Of a DNA stretch of 64,000 nucleotides, positions 27,676 through 36,390 are shown in pieces; positions within the stretch are counted from its first letter, which is position 1, and every line of letters begins with the position of its first letter. The notes beneath the pieces were generated by a model, which was given only the letters and a program-made list of their open reading frames with translations, had not been told where the DNA came from and did no database searches. The position numbers and the translations under genes are program-made. The DNA is from Xylanibacter ruminicola. Its GTDB lineage: Bacteria; Bacteroidota; Bacteroidia; Bacteroidales; Bacteroidaceae. The stretch is taken from positions 86,679 to 150,678 of the forward strand of contig NZ_FRBD01000008.1 in assembly GCF_900142525.1 (NCBI RefSeq), given 5' to 3'.

Positions 27676-28362
27676 ATGAAGAAGCTCGTAGTTTTATCGC
27701 TTGGTGCAGTGCTGTTTTTCAGCAGCTGTGGCACTTATACTGAAACTGGTGCTACAACAGGTGGCTGGTTCGGATCTATTATTGGTTCGGCTATTGGAGG
27801 AATAGCTGGTGGACCGCGTGGTAGTGATGTCGGCACACTTATTGGTATGGCTGGCGGAGCAATGGTTGGTGCTGCTATCGGACAGGCCGCTGATGAAGCT
27901 CAACAGAAGAAGATGGAGGAGTACCAGAGGCGTCGAATGGAGCGCGGTCAGGGCGACTATCAGCCCAGATATGGATATCCTGATAATCATGGTTATGAAA
28001 CAAAAGATTTTGATGTACTTGAGATTCGTCGCCCGATGTTGATAGATACCAACCGCGACCAGTTATTAAGCCGTGGCGAAGAGGCTAGGGTAGTGTTTGA
28101 GATATTCAATACCTCTACCAAACCTGTATATCGCATTACTCCGAGTGTAACGGAGATTACGGGTAACAAGCATATAGAGGTGTCTGATAACGTTATGATT
28201 GAGTGTATTGAGCCAGGTAAAGGTATTCGCTATACAGCGCTTGTGAGGGCCGATAATCGACTAAAAGATGGTGAAGCGGTATTCCGCATAGGAGTTTTCC
28301 AAGGTAATAGAGAACAAGTATCCCAAACAAGGGAATTCAGGATTCAAACAAGTAAGCGATAG
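27676..28362 (+). CDS. Glycine-zipper lipoprotein
   Basis: The protein has 228 residues. The lipoprotein signal peptide ends at FFSSC (Cys18). A glycine-zipper region follows (about 28-72, GGWFGSIIGSAIGGIAGG, GTLIGMAGGAMVGAAIGQA), a motif that packs helices in or against membranes. Next come a charged linker and a C-terminal beta-rich domain (about 112-226, FDVLEIRRPMLIDTNRDQLL, VVFEIFNTSTKPVYRITPSV), possibly Ig-like. It is monocistronic and ends inside the terminator hairpin. A structural envelope role is likely; the precise function is unknown. Confidence 0.75.
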   Translation: MKKLVVLSLGAVLFFSSCGTYTETGATTGGWFGSIIGSAIGGIAGGPRGSDVGTLIGMAGGAMVGAAIGQAADEAQQKKMEEYQRRRMERGQGDYQPRYGYPDNHGYETKDFDVLEIRRPMLIDTNRDQLLSRGEEARVVFEIFNTSTKPVYRITPSVTEITGNKHIEVSDNVMIECIEPGKGIRYTALVRADNRLKDGEAVFRIGVFQGNREQVSQTREFRIQTSKR

Positions 28363-28386
28363 GATAACCTATCGCTTCTTTTTTTC
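28354..28386. terminator. Terminator shared by two convergent genes, containing both stop codons
   Basis: AAGCGATAGG (28354-28363) pairs perfectly with CCTATCGCTT (28368-28377) around ATAA, followed by CTTTTTTTC. The plus-strand stop (28360-28362) and the minus-strand stop (28369-28371) both lie within the stem. Confidence 0.88.
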
Positions 28387-28866
28387 TTCTTGATGTTTCT
28401 TTTTCATTTGTTCGTTAAGTTCTACCCAGATGGGCTTGGCAGCCGAACCATCGTTGGTACTCATGTCAAGTTCTGGTTGGCTGAAGAACTCTGCGGGTTT
28501 ATATGGGATGACTGATTCCTCGTACTTCTCAACAATTACTGGCGCTATGCCTTGTGCTATGATACCTAACTCTTGTGCAGCCCTCACAGAAAGGTCAATG
28601 ACGCGACCTCTAACGTATGGACCACGATCGGTGACCTTTACGATAACCTGCTTGCCGTTGGCTGGATTTGTTACTAGCAACATCGTGCCGAATGGATATG
28701 TACGATGGGCACATGTAAGACTGTCGTGATGCAGTCGTTCGCCACTTGCCGTTTTACGTCCGCTGAAGCTTTTGGAATAAAACGAAGCCTTACCACTCTC
28801 GGGTTGAGCCAGAGTGGTAAAGCTTATCAGTAGTGTAAGAATTGTTATATAAAGTCTTCTAATCAT
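28369..28866 (-). CDS. RlpA-like secreted double-psi beta-barrel protein
   Basis: The protein has 165 residues from ATG 28866. That start gives the signal peptide [20 protein letters not shown]; the in-frame upstream ATG would add seven poorly fitting residues. The RlpA/DPBB domain lies at about 26-115: [37 protein letters not shown] and the DRGP motif with its conserved Asp at 80-83. RlpA enzymes cleave denuded glycan strands at division sites in some bacteria. The SPOR domain is missing here, and the C-terminus is a short Lys/Glu-rich tail. A peptidoglycan-remodelling role is inferred from family. Confidence 0.85.
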   Translation of the reverse strand: MIRRLYITILTLLISFTTLAQPESGKASFYSKSFSGRKTASGERLHHDSLTCAHRTYPFGTMLLVTNPANGKQVIVKVTDRGPYVRGRVIDLSVRAAQELGIIAQGIAPVIVEKYEESVIPYKPAEFFSQPELDMSTNDGSAAKPIWVELNEQMKKKHQEEKKKR

Positions 28867-28925
28867 CAATTGGGTTATACAATGCAAGCAACATTGTAAC
28901 TAACGACCTTGGCTTACGCCGAGCT

Positions 28926-30263
28926 CTATACAATGCCCTGCGCGAGCATGGCCTTGGCGACCTTCATGAAGCCGGCTACGTTGGCACCCTTCACATAGTT
29001 GATGTAGTTGCCTTCCTTACCATACTTCACGCACTGCTCGTGGATGCCCTGCATAATCTGGTGCAGGCGCTGGTCTACTTCCTCTGCAGTCCATGCCATG
29101 CGCATAGAGTTCTGGGTCATCTCCAGACCAGATGTTGCTACACCGCCGGCGTTGACAGCCTTTCCAGGCGCAAACAGCTGACCAGCAGCGATGAACTTGT
29201 TAACAGCCTCGGCTGTGCAGCCCATGTTAGATACCTCGGCTACGCAGAGTGGCTTATTCTCCAGAATCATGTCGGCATCATTACCATTCAGCTCATTCTG
29301 GGTGGCACATGGCAGATAGATATCGGCCTTCTGCTCCCATGGCTTCTTGCCAGCATAGAACTTAGAGCCCTCGAACTCCTCCTCGTATGGCTGACATACG
29401 TCGTTGCCACTGGCACGGAGCTCCAGCATGTAGTCGATCTTCTCGGCATCCAGACCCTCTGGGTCGTAGATGTAACCGTCAGGACCAGAGATGGTGATAA
29501 CCTTTGCTCCCATCTCGGTGGCCTTCTTGGCTGCTCCCCAAGCCACGTTGCCGAATCCACTCAGAGCAACAGTCTTGCCCTTAATGTCGAGTCCGTGAGT
29601 CTCTAGCATGTGGTGTACAAAGTAGAGTGCACCATAACCAGTTGCCTCTGGGCGCAGTATGCTGCCGCCCCATTCCATACCCTTACCTGTGAGGGTTGCA
29701 CCATGGAACTGGCTTGTCAGCTTCTTATAATATCCGAACAGATAACCAATCTCACGTCCGCCTACGCCGATATCACCAGCAGGAACGTCCATGTCGGGAC
29801 CGATTACCTTGTAAAGCTCGCACATAAATGCCTGGCAGAAACGCATAATCTCAGCGTCGCTCTTACCGCGTGGAGCAAAGTCAGAACCTCCCTTGCCACC
29901 ACCCATAGGCAGTGTGGTCAAAGCGTTCTTGAATGTCTGCTCGAAACCGAGGAACTTCAGGATGCTCAGGTTTACTGATGGGTGGAAACGCAATCCGCCT
30001 TTATATGGGCCGATAGCGCTGTTGAACTGTACGCGGTAACCGATATTTACCTGTACTTCGCCCTTATCGTCAACCCAGGGCACACGGAATGTGGTGATAC
30101 GTTCTGGTTCCACAATGCGCTCTATGATCTTGGCTTTCTCAAACTCGGGGTGCTGGTTGTAAACATCCTTAATGCTGTCCAACACCTCTCTTACTGCCTG
30201 TAAGTACTCCATTTCGCCTGGATGCTTCTGCTCCAAGGCCTGCATAATTTTCTCAACTTCCAT
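28926..30263 (-). CDS. gdhA: NADP-type glutamate dehydrogenase
   Basis: A hexameric cytosolic enzyme that converts 2-oxoglutarate and ammonium to glutamate, a main route of nitrogen assimilation in gut and rumen Bacteroidales. It has 445 residues, the hexameric small-subunit size. The catalytic Lys regions GGLRFHPSVN (89-98), PMGGGKGGSDF (119-129, K124) and PRGKSD (131-136) are intact. The Rossmann segment is KTVALSGFGNVAWGAAKKA. NADPH preference is inferred from overall similarity to NADP-type enzymes. The gene is monocistronic with a full-consensus promoter. Confidence 0.96.
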   Translation of the reverse strand: MEVEKIMQALEQKHPGEMEYLQAVREVLDSIKDVYNQHPEFEKAKIIERIVEPERITTFRVPWVDDKGEVQVNIGYRVQFNSAIGPYKGGLRFHPSVNLSILKFLGFEQTFKNALTTLPMGGGKGGSDFAPRGKSDAEIMRFCQAFMCELYKVIGPDMDVPAGDIGVGGREIGYLFGYYKKLTSQFHGATLTGKGMEWGGSILRPEATGYGALYFVHHMLETHGLDIKGKTVALSGFGNVAWGAAKKATEMGAKVITISGPDGYIYDPEGLDAEKIDYMLELRASGNDVCQPYEEEFEGSKFYAGKKPWEQKADIYLPCATQNELNGNDADMILENKPLCVAEVSNMGCTAEAVNKFIAAGQLFAPGKAVNAGGVATSGLEMTQNSMRMAWTAEEVDQRLHQIMQGIHEQCVKYGKEGNYINYVKGANVAGFMKVAKAMLAQGIV

Positions 30264-30308
30264 GTTCTTAAAATTGTTCTAAGTGTCAATTTGTTATTAA
30301 TTGTACTG

Positions 30309-30339
30309 CAAAAGTAGGAAAATTATCGATACCTTCCAA
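30309..30339 (-). promoter_or_regulatory. gdhA promoter
   Basis: On the minus strand, TTG at 30339-30337, 20 bp, then TACTTTTG at 30316-30309. The leader is about 40 nt. Confidence 0.82.
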
Positions 30340-30368
30340 GTAAAAACCAGAAAAATTTTATCGCAAAG

Positions 30369-31097
30369 TTACATTTTGTTAATTGTGCGCGTTCCCAGGA
30401 AATGATGGAAGGATTCTTGATAACCATCAGGTACGTGGATAATCTCGTTACCGATGTAAATACAGTCGTTGCGGTCTACCTTTTTTATTTTATCTACAGC
30501 AATTATGTATGACCGATGCACACGCAGGAATTTATCCGGCGGCAACATATCTTCTACGGCTTTCATTGTCAGGTGTGTAATCAGCGGTTTACTCTCACCA
30601 TCCAGATAGAACATCACATAGTCCTTCATGCCGTTTACATAGATGATGCTCTCGATAGTGATGTTCCGTAGCTCTCCATCTACTCGGACGAAGAGGGATG
30701 TCGCAGAACAATTCTCCTTCCTCCTTTCTCCTTCCTCGTTCCTCGAGTTAAACCACTCTTTAGCCTTTTCCACTGCTACCATAAACTTATTGTAGCGGAT
30801 GGGCTTCAGCAGGAAGTCGAGTGCGCTCACTTCGTAGCTTTCAAAGGCATACTCCTTGAAAGCCGTGGTAAATATCACTCGTGTCTCTGTGGGAATCATG
30901 TGGGCTAGCTCCATGCCGTTCAGATCGGGCATCTGGATGTCGAGAAACAGCAGATTGGGCTTCTGCTCTTTTACGGCATTGATGGCCTCAACCGAATCAG
31001 TGAAACTGCCCAGCAGTTTCAGGTCAGGCGTTTTAGCCACAAACGATTCCATCAGTTTGACTGCCAGAGGTTCGTCGTCTACGATGATACAGGTCAT
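30369..31097 (-). CDS. LytTR-family response regulator
   Basis: The protein has 242 residues from ATG 31097 (MTCIIVDDEPLAVKLMESF); a TTG four codons upstream is less likely. The receiver domain (1-120) has the acidic pair D7/D8, phospho-acceptor D53 in LLFLDIQMPD and the KPI motif (LLKPIRYNKF). A LytTR DNA-binding domain occupies the last 100 residues (VDGELRNITIESIIYVNGMKDYV, LRVHRSYIIAVDKI). LytTR regulators bind paired 9-bp direct repeats. Such a pair lies upstream of the outer-membrane receptor gene next door (34840-34870). The cognate kinase is just upstream. Confidence 0.93.
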   Translation of the reverse strand: MTCIIVDDEPLAVKLMESFVAKTPDLKLLGSFTDSVEAINAVKEQKPNLLFLDIQMPDLNGMELAHMIPTETRVIFTTAFKEYAFESYEVSALDFLLKPIRYNKFMVAVEKAKEWFNSRNEEGERRKENCSATSLFVRVDGELRNITIESIIYVNGMKDYVMFYLDGESKPLITHLTMKAVEDMLPPDKFLRVHRSYIIAVDKIKKVDRNDCIYIGNEIIHVPDGYQESFHHFLGTRTINKM

Positions 31098-31098
31098 G

Positions 31099-31137
31099 TT
31101 AATTGACAATTGATAATTGACAGTTGATAATTATTGA
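31099..31137. repeat. TTGACAA/TTGATAA short repeats between the kinase and regulator genes
   Basis: The kinase-regulator junction carries alternating TTGACAATTGATAATT-type units, including the exact 18-mer also found at 2609-2626. It occupies the kinase 3' end and the 33-bp gap. It may be a dispersed low-complexity repeat. Confidence 0.45.
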
Positions 31138-32177
31138 TTCTTAATTGTAATTCTCACGTGGAAGATGTCGTCTTCGAGTGACTGTTCCCACGTATAGCGA
31201 TTTGTATACATCAGGTCTAGTCGGCGACGGGTGTTCTCCAGTCCGATACCCGATCCACTGCGATCAGCATCATCTTTGGGGAAGTTGGTGTTGTCGCAGT
31301 TAAAAATCAGTTCACCTTCATTTTGTAGCAGTCTGATGTCAATCTTTGATGTACGACTGCTGCTCACTCCGTGTTTAAATGCATTCTCAACCAGCGAAAT
31401 AAATAGCAATGGGGCAATCTCCATGTTCTGTTTTACATCGAATGATGTTGTTACCTCTGTCTTCTCGTTGCAGCGCAATTTCATCAGCGATATATAGTTG
31501 CGCATAAACTCCACTTCGCCCTCAATGGGTACCATCTTTTTGTTTGTCTCATACATGGCGTAGCGCAGCAGGTCGCTCAGCTGGGCTATAGCATCCTGAG
31601 CGGAATCGGCATCAATCTGGCAGAGACTCGATATGTTGTTCAGGGTGTTAAACAGGAAGTGTGGGTTTATCTGATTCTTCAGCCATGCCAACTCTGCCTC
31701 GGTATTCTTGGCCTTCTCGTCTTTCAGTTGTTGCTTGATCTCTCGTGTACGGATATAGTGGCGTATGCCGATGGCAATAGCTGCAACCATACAGTTAAGG
31801 ACCAGGAACATCAGGAAGCCAGAGAAGAAGCCAATCCACATGTTGGGGCCCATCTCGGGCATGTTAGGGATGTTGTTGCGATTAAAGAAAACATAGAAAA
31901 ACTGGGAGTTCAGTCCGATAATCAGCACGAGATTGATAAGCGTGAACCACCAGTAACGATGTTTGAAAAAGAGCTTGGGGCCAAATAGGTAGAAATTCAG
32001 AAAATAAATAACCAATGGCGACTGGAACAGTCCCCATACTACGAGAAATGAAGTACGTGTGGCGTGACCGTCTTGCGTACTAAGATATGTGGCCAGTGGC
32101 ATGGCGCAGATAATGACTAGCCATACTGCCACCTGTGCTGCTAGTAACCAGATGTCTTTTTTCTCTATCTTCTTCAT
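31131..32177 (-). CDS. LytS/YehU-type sensor histidine kinase
   Basis: The protein has 348 residues. Four membrane helices (about 10-30, 44-66, 78-98, 115-137) are followed by a short coiled linker and the HisKA-type-5 (PF06580) domain with the phospho-acceptor His173 in KNQINPHFLFNTLNNISSL. The ATP-binding region is PLLFISLVENAFKHGV and GSGIGLENTRRRL. It has no large periplasmic sensor, so it probably senses within the membrane or through a partner. It forms an operon with the LytTR regulator. The predicted transcription start is within about five bases of the ATG. Confidence 0.92.
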   Translation of the reverse strand: MKKIEKKDIWLLAAQVAVWLVIICAMPLATYLSTQDGHATRTSFLVVWGLFQSPLVIYFLNFYLFGPKLFFKHRYWWFTLINLVLIIGLNSQFFYVFFNRNNIPNMPEMGPNMWIGFFSGFLMFLVLNCMVAAIAIGIRHYIRTREIKQQLKDEKAKNTEAELAWLKNQINPHFLFNTLNNISSLCQIDADSAQDAIAQLSDLLRYAMYETNKKMVPIEGEVEFMRNYISLMKLRCNEKTEVTTSFDVKQNMEIAPLLFISLVENAFKHGVSSSRTSKIDIRLLQNEGELIFNCDNTNFPKDDADRSGSGIGLENTRRRLDLMYTNRYTWEQSLEDDIFHVRITIKNQ

Positions 32178-32185
32178 AACGCTTG

Positions 32186-32193
32186 CAAATATA
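32186..32193 (-). promoter_or_regulatory. -7 element of the kinase/regulator operon
   Basis: The minus strand reads TATATTTG ending about nine bases before the kinase ATG, so the mRNA is predicted to be leaderless or nearly so. The -33 region falls inside the inverted repeat at 32205-32278. Confidence 0.55.
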
Positions 32194-32204
32194 ATATTTT
32201 TTTC

Positions 32205-32278
32205 CTACGGATTATACGGATTATACGAATTATTTTCAGTTTGTGATAAAAAATCCGTAAAAACCGTATAATCCGTAG
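32205..32278. repeat. 15-bp perfect inverted repeat between the receptor and kinase genes
   Basis: CTACGGATTATACGG (32205-32219) and its exact complement (32264-32278) flank 44 bp that also contain partial ATTATACGAATTA and AATCCGTAA copies. No T-run follows in the direction of transcription, so a terminator is unlikely. The left arm overlaps the expected -33 region of the kinase promoter. Confidence 0.7.
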
Positions 32279-32291
32279 ACTATAAATAAGT

Positions 32292-34754
32292 TTAATTGGT
32301 TTCCGATCCGATGCTGTTCAACATCTCACCCTGCGACTGCTGCTCAATGAAGTCGTTCTGTACGCGGCTCTTGTGCTGCTTGCTTGCCATCTTGGTGTTG
32401 CCAAAGCTGTAGCTTACTGTGAATGTAACGCCGTAGATGGGCACCTTTATGTTATTGTAAGAGGTGAAATCCTTACCGCGGCTACAGGTCTCAATGCTGA
32501 TGTTGCCACCCTTGTTCAGTCCCAGTTGTCCTGAAATGCTCAGATTCAGCTTGTCGTTAAGCAGACTCTTCGAGAGGCTTGCTGTTACCAGATTGAATCC
32601 ACCGCTCCATCCCTGCAGCGTGTAGCTCTTGGTTGATGAGATGGCAAATGCACTCAGCTTCAGATTCCAAGGCAGCGTCTGCTGTATACCTGCCATGATG
32701 TTGGCTGTCCATCCGTTATTGCTCTCGTCAAGCACGTCGCTACGCAGGTCGATGTAGTTCAGACTTCCGTTAAAGAAGAGTCGTGTGTCCTTGGTCAGCA
32801 GATAGTTTACGTAGCCGTTCACACCTGTCTGATGACTCTTTACTACATTGCCATAGGTGGTGTTCAGCAGGTTGTTGTTGTCGTAGAAGCTGTACTGCGA
32901 GATGGCGTTATCAACAAAGTTGTGATGCAGGTTCAGGTTTACCATCAGCTTCGATGTGAAGGCGTTGTATACCAGCGAGATGTTGTGGGCTTTCTCTACA
33001 TCCAGGTCCGGATTACCATAGAACAGTGCTATCGGGTTCGACTTATCAACGTATGGGTTCAGGTAAGAGATACCAGGGCGGCTGATGCGCATGTTGTAGG
33101 TCAGGCCGAGGTTGCTGCCCATGCCGAGGTTATACTGCATGCTGGCTGTTGGGACCAGGCTTCCGTAGCTCGTGCTGAAGTTATCGCCATTGCCCAGATG
33201 GTATTCTACGTCCTGCCAGGTGTACTCATAGCGCAGGCCTGCCTTCAGTCCGAATTTGTTCCAGTTGCCCACGTATTCGCCATAACCAGCCAGAATAGAG
33301 TTCTTATACTCGTAGTCAGAGCTTGAACTTGGATCGTAAACGCCCTTCAGATAATATTTTGAATCTGATGTGGCATCGTGCAACTGCAGCTTACCGCCTA
33401 GACTTAGTGTCTGTCCCTGCGCCAAAGGCATGGTGTAATCCAACTGGAAAGTGTGGTTGGTGGTTTTGTTCTCATTGTCGGAGAATCTGTTAGTCAGGTC
33501 GATAAGTGACGAACTGTTGTCGAAGTTGTTTGTTGTCTCTGTGGTAGAGGGGCTGTAGTTGAGCTGATATGTAAGAGCTAGCGACTGGGTGTGATCTTTG
33601 TTGAAGAAACGCTGATAGTCGATGCTTCCGCTGAACGATGTGCGCGAGTTCTTCATATCGGTAGTGCTTGTGTAATCGAAGCCTGTGCCGTAAGCATCTC
33701 CGCCCATGGTGGTATAAGTTGTGCCGTTGCTCTTCATGTTCATGGTGTTGATAGATGCCGTCAGGTTCAGGCTGCTCATGGGGTCAAGCTGGTAGCCCAG
33801 AGTCAGGCTTCCCATAGTAAACGGTGTCTTCACATCGTTCTCCGATGTCAGTATCTGTGAGTTACCGTTGTCCTGTAGCTGCTCCATTTCGGTTGTGGTG
33901 TTGCCAGGCTTGTTGTAGCTTGTCATCACGTTGGCGCTGAATGAAAGCTTGCCCTGCTGTCCGCTTACAAATGCGCTTCCGCCCAGTTGCTTGGTTCCTG
34001 CCGATGCACGAACAGTTCCGTTGATGCCGTTCATGCTTTGTGCGGTGGCCTGTCCGTTCACGTCTACCTTGTTCAGTACGATATTCAATACACCAGCTGC
34101 ACCTTCTGCATCGTATTTTGCGCCTGGGTTGGTCATTACCTCAATGCTCTTAACGGCTGTGGCTGGCATGCTCTTGAAAACCATCGATGGATTGCTCGAG
34201 AACATCACGTTGGGCATTCCGTCTACGTATACCTTAAACGATGAACTGCCGTTTACGGTGATGTTATCCTGTCCGTCAACAGTTACCATTGGTACTTTGC
34301 GGAGCATATCCAGAACGGTGTACGACTTTGAGTCCTCATCTTCGGCCACATTGTAGCTCATCTTGTCTACATCCATTTTTACTAATGGCTTCTGGGCTAC
34401 AACTTCAACACCTTTCAGCATGGTCTCGCTCTCCTTCATGTAGATGGTGTCCAGGTCGAGTGTGCCAGCCTTACCAAGTTCAATATCCTTGATCAGGTCT
34501 TCCTTACCCACGCTGCTGAATACGATGCTGTAAGTACCGCTGCCCTTTACTTCCTGCTGGAACTGTCCGTTCTCGTTGGTCAGAAACATGGCTACTGGCT
34601 TGTCCTTCTTCTTAGCCGAGAAGATGCGGACTGTGGCATAAGGCTCACTCTCGCCAAGTGTCTGGTCTATCAATACACCCTTAACGGTGGTTTGGGCCAT
34701 AGTCTCTACTGCCATCAGGCAGATTGCTGCAAATGTAAGAATAATCTTTTTCAT
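32292..34754 (-). CDS. TonB-receptor-like outer-membrane beta-barrel protein
   Basis: The protein has 820 residues. After a signal peptide (MKKIILTFAAICLMAVETMA) come a carboxypeptidase-regulatory-like domain (about 22-115), a plug-like domain (about 147-228, VYVDGMPNVMFSS, KSIEVMTNPGAKYDAEGAAGVLNIVL), and a barrel of the OMP_b-brl_3 type to the C-terminus. A Gln-rich tail (RVQNDFIEQQSQGEML) follows the last strand. No SusD partner is adjacent, so it is not a classic SusCD glycan importer. The neighbouring LytS/LytTR pair and LytTR-like repeats in its promoter suggest direct control by that system. The ligand is unknown. Confidence 0.85.
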   Translation of the reverse strand: MKKIILTFAAICLMAVETMAQTTVKGVLIDQTLGESEPYATVRIFSAKKKDKPVAMFLTNENGQFQQEVKGSGTYSIVFSSVGKEDLIKDIELGKAGTLDLDTIYMKESETMLKGVEVVAQKPLVKMDVDKMSYNVAEDEDSKSYTVLDMLRKVPMVTVDGQDNITVNGSSSFKVYVDGMPNVMFSSNPSMVFKSMPATAVKSIEVMTNPGAKYDAEGAAGVLNIVLNKVDVNGQATAQSMNGINGTVRASAGTKQLGGSAFVSGQQGKLSFSANVMTSYNKPGNTTTEMEQLQDNGNSQILTSENDVKTPFTMGSLTLGYQLDPMSSLNLTASINTMNMKSNGTTYTTMGGDAYGTGFDYTSTTDMKNSRTSFSGSIDYQRFFNKDHTQSLALTYQLNYSPSTTETTNNFDNSSSLIDLTNRFSDNENKTTNHTFQLDYTMPLAQGQTLSLGGKLQLHDATSDSKYYLKGVYDPSSSSDYEYKNSILAGYGEYVGNWNKFGLKAGLRYEYTWQDVEYHLGNGDNFSTSYGSLVPTASMQYNLGMGSNLGLTYNMRISRPGISYLNPYVDKSNPIALFYGNPDLDVEKAHNISLVYNAFTSKLMVNLNLHHNFVDNAISQYSFYDNNNLLNTTYGNVVKSHQTGVNGYVNYLLTKDTRLFFNGSLNYIDLRSDVLDESNNGWTANIMAGIQQTLPWNLKLSAFAISSTKSYTLQGWSGGFNLVTASLSKSLLNDKLNLSISGQLGLNKGGNISIETCSRGKDFTSYNNIKVPIYGVTFTVSYSFGNTKMASKQHKSRVQNDFIEQQSQGEMLNSIGSETN

Positions 34755-34799
34755 ACCTTTTTATTTTATTGTTTCTACTTTTTCGTCCTTTTGACGATG

Positions 34800-34872
34800 C
34801 AAAGGTATGAAGAATGGGGGCAAACGTGAAATAACTTTCGACGTTTACCCCCATGTGTTTCGACGTTTACCC
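34800..34872 (-). promoter_or_regulatory. Promoter with candidate LytTR operator for the outer-membrane receptor
   Basis: The minus strand has TACCTTTG (34807-34800) as -7 box but no good -33. Upstream, the plus strand carries GACGTTTAC twice (34840-34848 and 34862-34870) separated by 13 bp, inside longer TTTCGACGTTTACCC copies. A third, inverted copy (GGGGGCAAACGTGAAA, 34816-34831) covers the -33 position. LytTR proteins bind two 9-bp direct repeats with 12-13 bp between them, close to WMMGTTNRK; each copy here matches seven of nine positions. Confidence 0.65.
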
Positions 34873-34876
34873 TCAA

Positions 34877-36160
34877 TTAGATTTTGTCGAGTGCCTGTTT
34901 GATGTCGTTCAGTATATCTTCTACGTCCTCAATACCAACGCTCAGACGAATCAGGTCGGGTGCGATGCCTGCCTCAAGCAACTGCTCTTCGCTCAGCTGA
35001 CGGTGAGTGTGGCTGGCTGGATGCAGCACACAGGTGCGGGCATCGGCCACGTGGGTAACGATGTTTATCATCTCCAGCGAGTCCATCCACTTGATGGCTG
35101 TCTCGCGTGTTCCTTTCAGACCGAAGGCGATAACGCCACAGCTTCCGTTGGGCAGATACTTCTGTCCCAGTGCGTAGTACTTATCTGTGGGCAGTCCGCA
35201 GTAGTGAACCCAAGCCACCTTCTCGTTGGCATTCAGGAACTCGGCCACTTTCTGAGCGTTCTTACAGTGCTGGGCCATACGCAGATGCAGTGTCTGCAGA
35301 CCAAGGTTCAGCAGGAACGAGTTCTGTGGTGCAGGTATGCTGCCAAGGTCGCGCATCAGCTGGGCTACCAACTTGGTCATATAGCCCATCTTGCCGAAGG
35401 CCTTTACGTAAGTCAGTCCGTGGTATGACTCATCGGGTGTGCAGAGTCCTGGGAACTTTTCTGCGTGAGCCATCCAGTCGAAGTTGCCGCTGTCAACTAC
35501 GCATCCGCCAACCTGAGTGGCCAGACCATCCATATATTTGGTGGTAGAGTGGGTTACGATGTCGGCACCCCACTCGAATGGGCGACAGTTTATTGGTGTA
35601 GCAAAAGTGTTATCGATAATCAGGGGCACACCATTCTTGTGTGCTATCTTGGCAAACTTCTCGATGTCGAGCACGGCGCAGCCTGGGTTTGTGATGGTCT
35701 CGCCAAACAGGGCCTTGGTGTTTGGACGGAAAGCCTTCTGAATCTCCTCTTCGCTGGCATCTGGCGATACAAAGGTGCAGTCGATGCCAAGCTTCTTCAG
35801 TGTGACGCCAAAGAGGTTGTATGTTCCACCGTAAATCTCGTTTGAGGTTACGAAGTGGTCGCCGCTCTGGCAGATGTTGAAGATGGCGTAGAAGTTGGCA
35901 GCCTGGCCGCTTGAAGTAAGCATTGCGCCCACACCGCCCTCGAGTGTAGCTATCTTAGCAGCCACAGCGTCGTTGGTAGGATTCTGCAGGCGGGTGTAGA
36001 AGTAGCCCTCCTTCTCCAGATCAAACAACTTTGCCATCTCGTCAGAGTCATCATACTTAAATGTGGTGCTCTGAATGATGGGCAACTCAATTGGTTCTCC
36101 GTTCTTGGCCTTGTAGCCAGCCTGTACGCAAAGCGTGCCTTGTCTCAATTTCTTCTCCAT
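34877..36160 (-). CDS. metY: O-acetylhomoserine sulfhydrylase (aminocarboxypropyltransferase)
   Basis: A PLP enzyme of the Cys/Met-metabolism family that makes homocysteine from O-acetylhomoserine and sulfide in the direct-sulfhydrylation route to methionine. It has 427 residues from ATG 36160, chosen because a promoter lies 29-60 bp upstream; an earlier in-frame start would fall on the promoter. K208 in HSTTKYMDG is the PLP lysine, and YTRLQNPTNDAVAAKIATLEGG and the long form length fit MetY better than MetB/MetC. No SAM riboswitch fits in the 20-nt leader. Confidence 0.9.
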   Translation of the reverse strand: MEKKLRQGTLCVQAGYKAKNGEPIELPIIQSTTFKYDDSDEMAKLFDLEKEGYFYTRLQNPTNDAVAAKIATLEGGVGAMLTSSGQAANFYAIFNICQSGDHFVTSNEIYGGTYNLFGVTLKKLGIDCTFVSPDASEEEIQKAFRPNTKALFGETITNPGCAVLDIEKFAKIAHKNGVPLIIDNTFATPINCRPFEWGADIVTHSTTKYMDGLATQVGGCVVDSGNFDWMAHAEKFPGLCTPDESYHGLTYVKAFGKMGYMTKLVAQLMRDLGSIPAPQNSFLLNLGLQTLHLRMAQHCKNAQKVAEFLNANEKVAWVHYCGLPTDKYYALGQKYLPNGSCGVIAFGLKGTRETAIKWMDSLEMINIVTHVADARTCVLHPASHTHRQLSEEQLLEAGIAPDLIRLSVGIEDVEDILNDIKQALDKI

Positions 36161-36188
36161 TTGCTTGTTGTTTATTTCATTTTGGCCG

Positions 36189-36220
36189 CAAAGATACCAA
36201 TTTCTAATCAAAATGCCAAA
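36189..36220 (-). promoter_or_regulatory. metY promoter
   Basis: On the minus strand TTTG (36220-36217), 20 bp, TATCTTTG (36196-36189): full consensus. The leader is about 24 nt. Confidence 0.82.
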
Positions 36221-36259
36221 TATAATTCTATTTTTCTGTCATTTGGTTAAGATAGGTGA

Positions 36260-36337
36260 ACAACTATTTAAAGAGTTTAACCAGAATAAGTAACTACAAG
36301 AAATAGTTGTGTGTTTACATTTTTATAGTTACATTTG
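36260..36337 (+). promoter_or_regulatory. Promoter and candidate operator of the second blaI-like gene
   Basis: TTG at 36307-36309, 20 bp, TACATTTG at 36330-36337. ACAACTATTT (36260-36269) and AAATAGTTGT (36301-36310) form a 10-bp inverted repeat, and GTAACTA (36290-36296) and TAGTTAC (36326-36332) a second of 7 bp, both overlapping the promoter. The AACTA/TAGTT half-site is shared with the first copy at 3101-3161. Confidence 0.65.
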
Positions 36338-36390
36338 CCGCCAGATACTGATAACGTTGTTGAAGTTAAACTTAAAAAACAGAAACAAGA

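Noticed and set aside
30369..32177. Quorum-sensing (Agr-like) system suggested by the LytTR regulator
   Set aside because: The kinase is of the small LytS/YehU type and no peptide precursor or processing enzyme is nearby.
36161..36188. SAM or other riboswitch upstream of metY
   Set aside because: The predicted leader is only about 24 nt, too short for any known aptamer.
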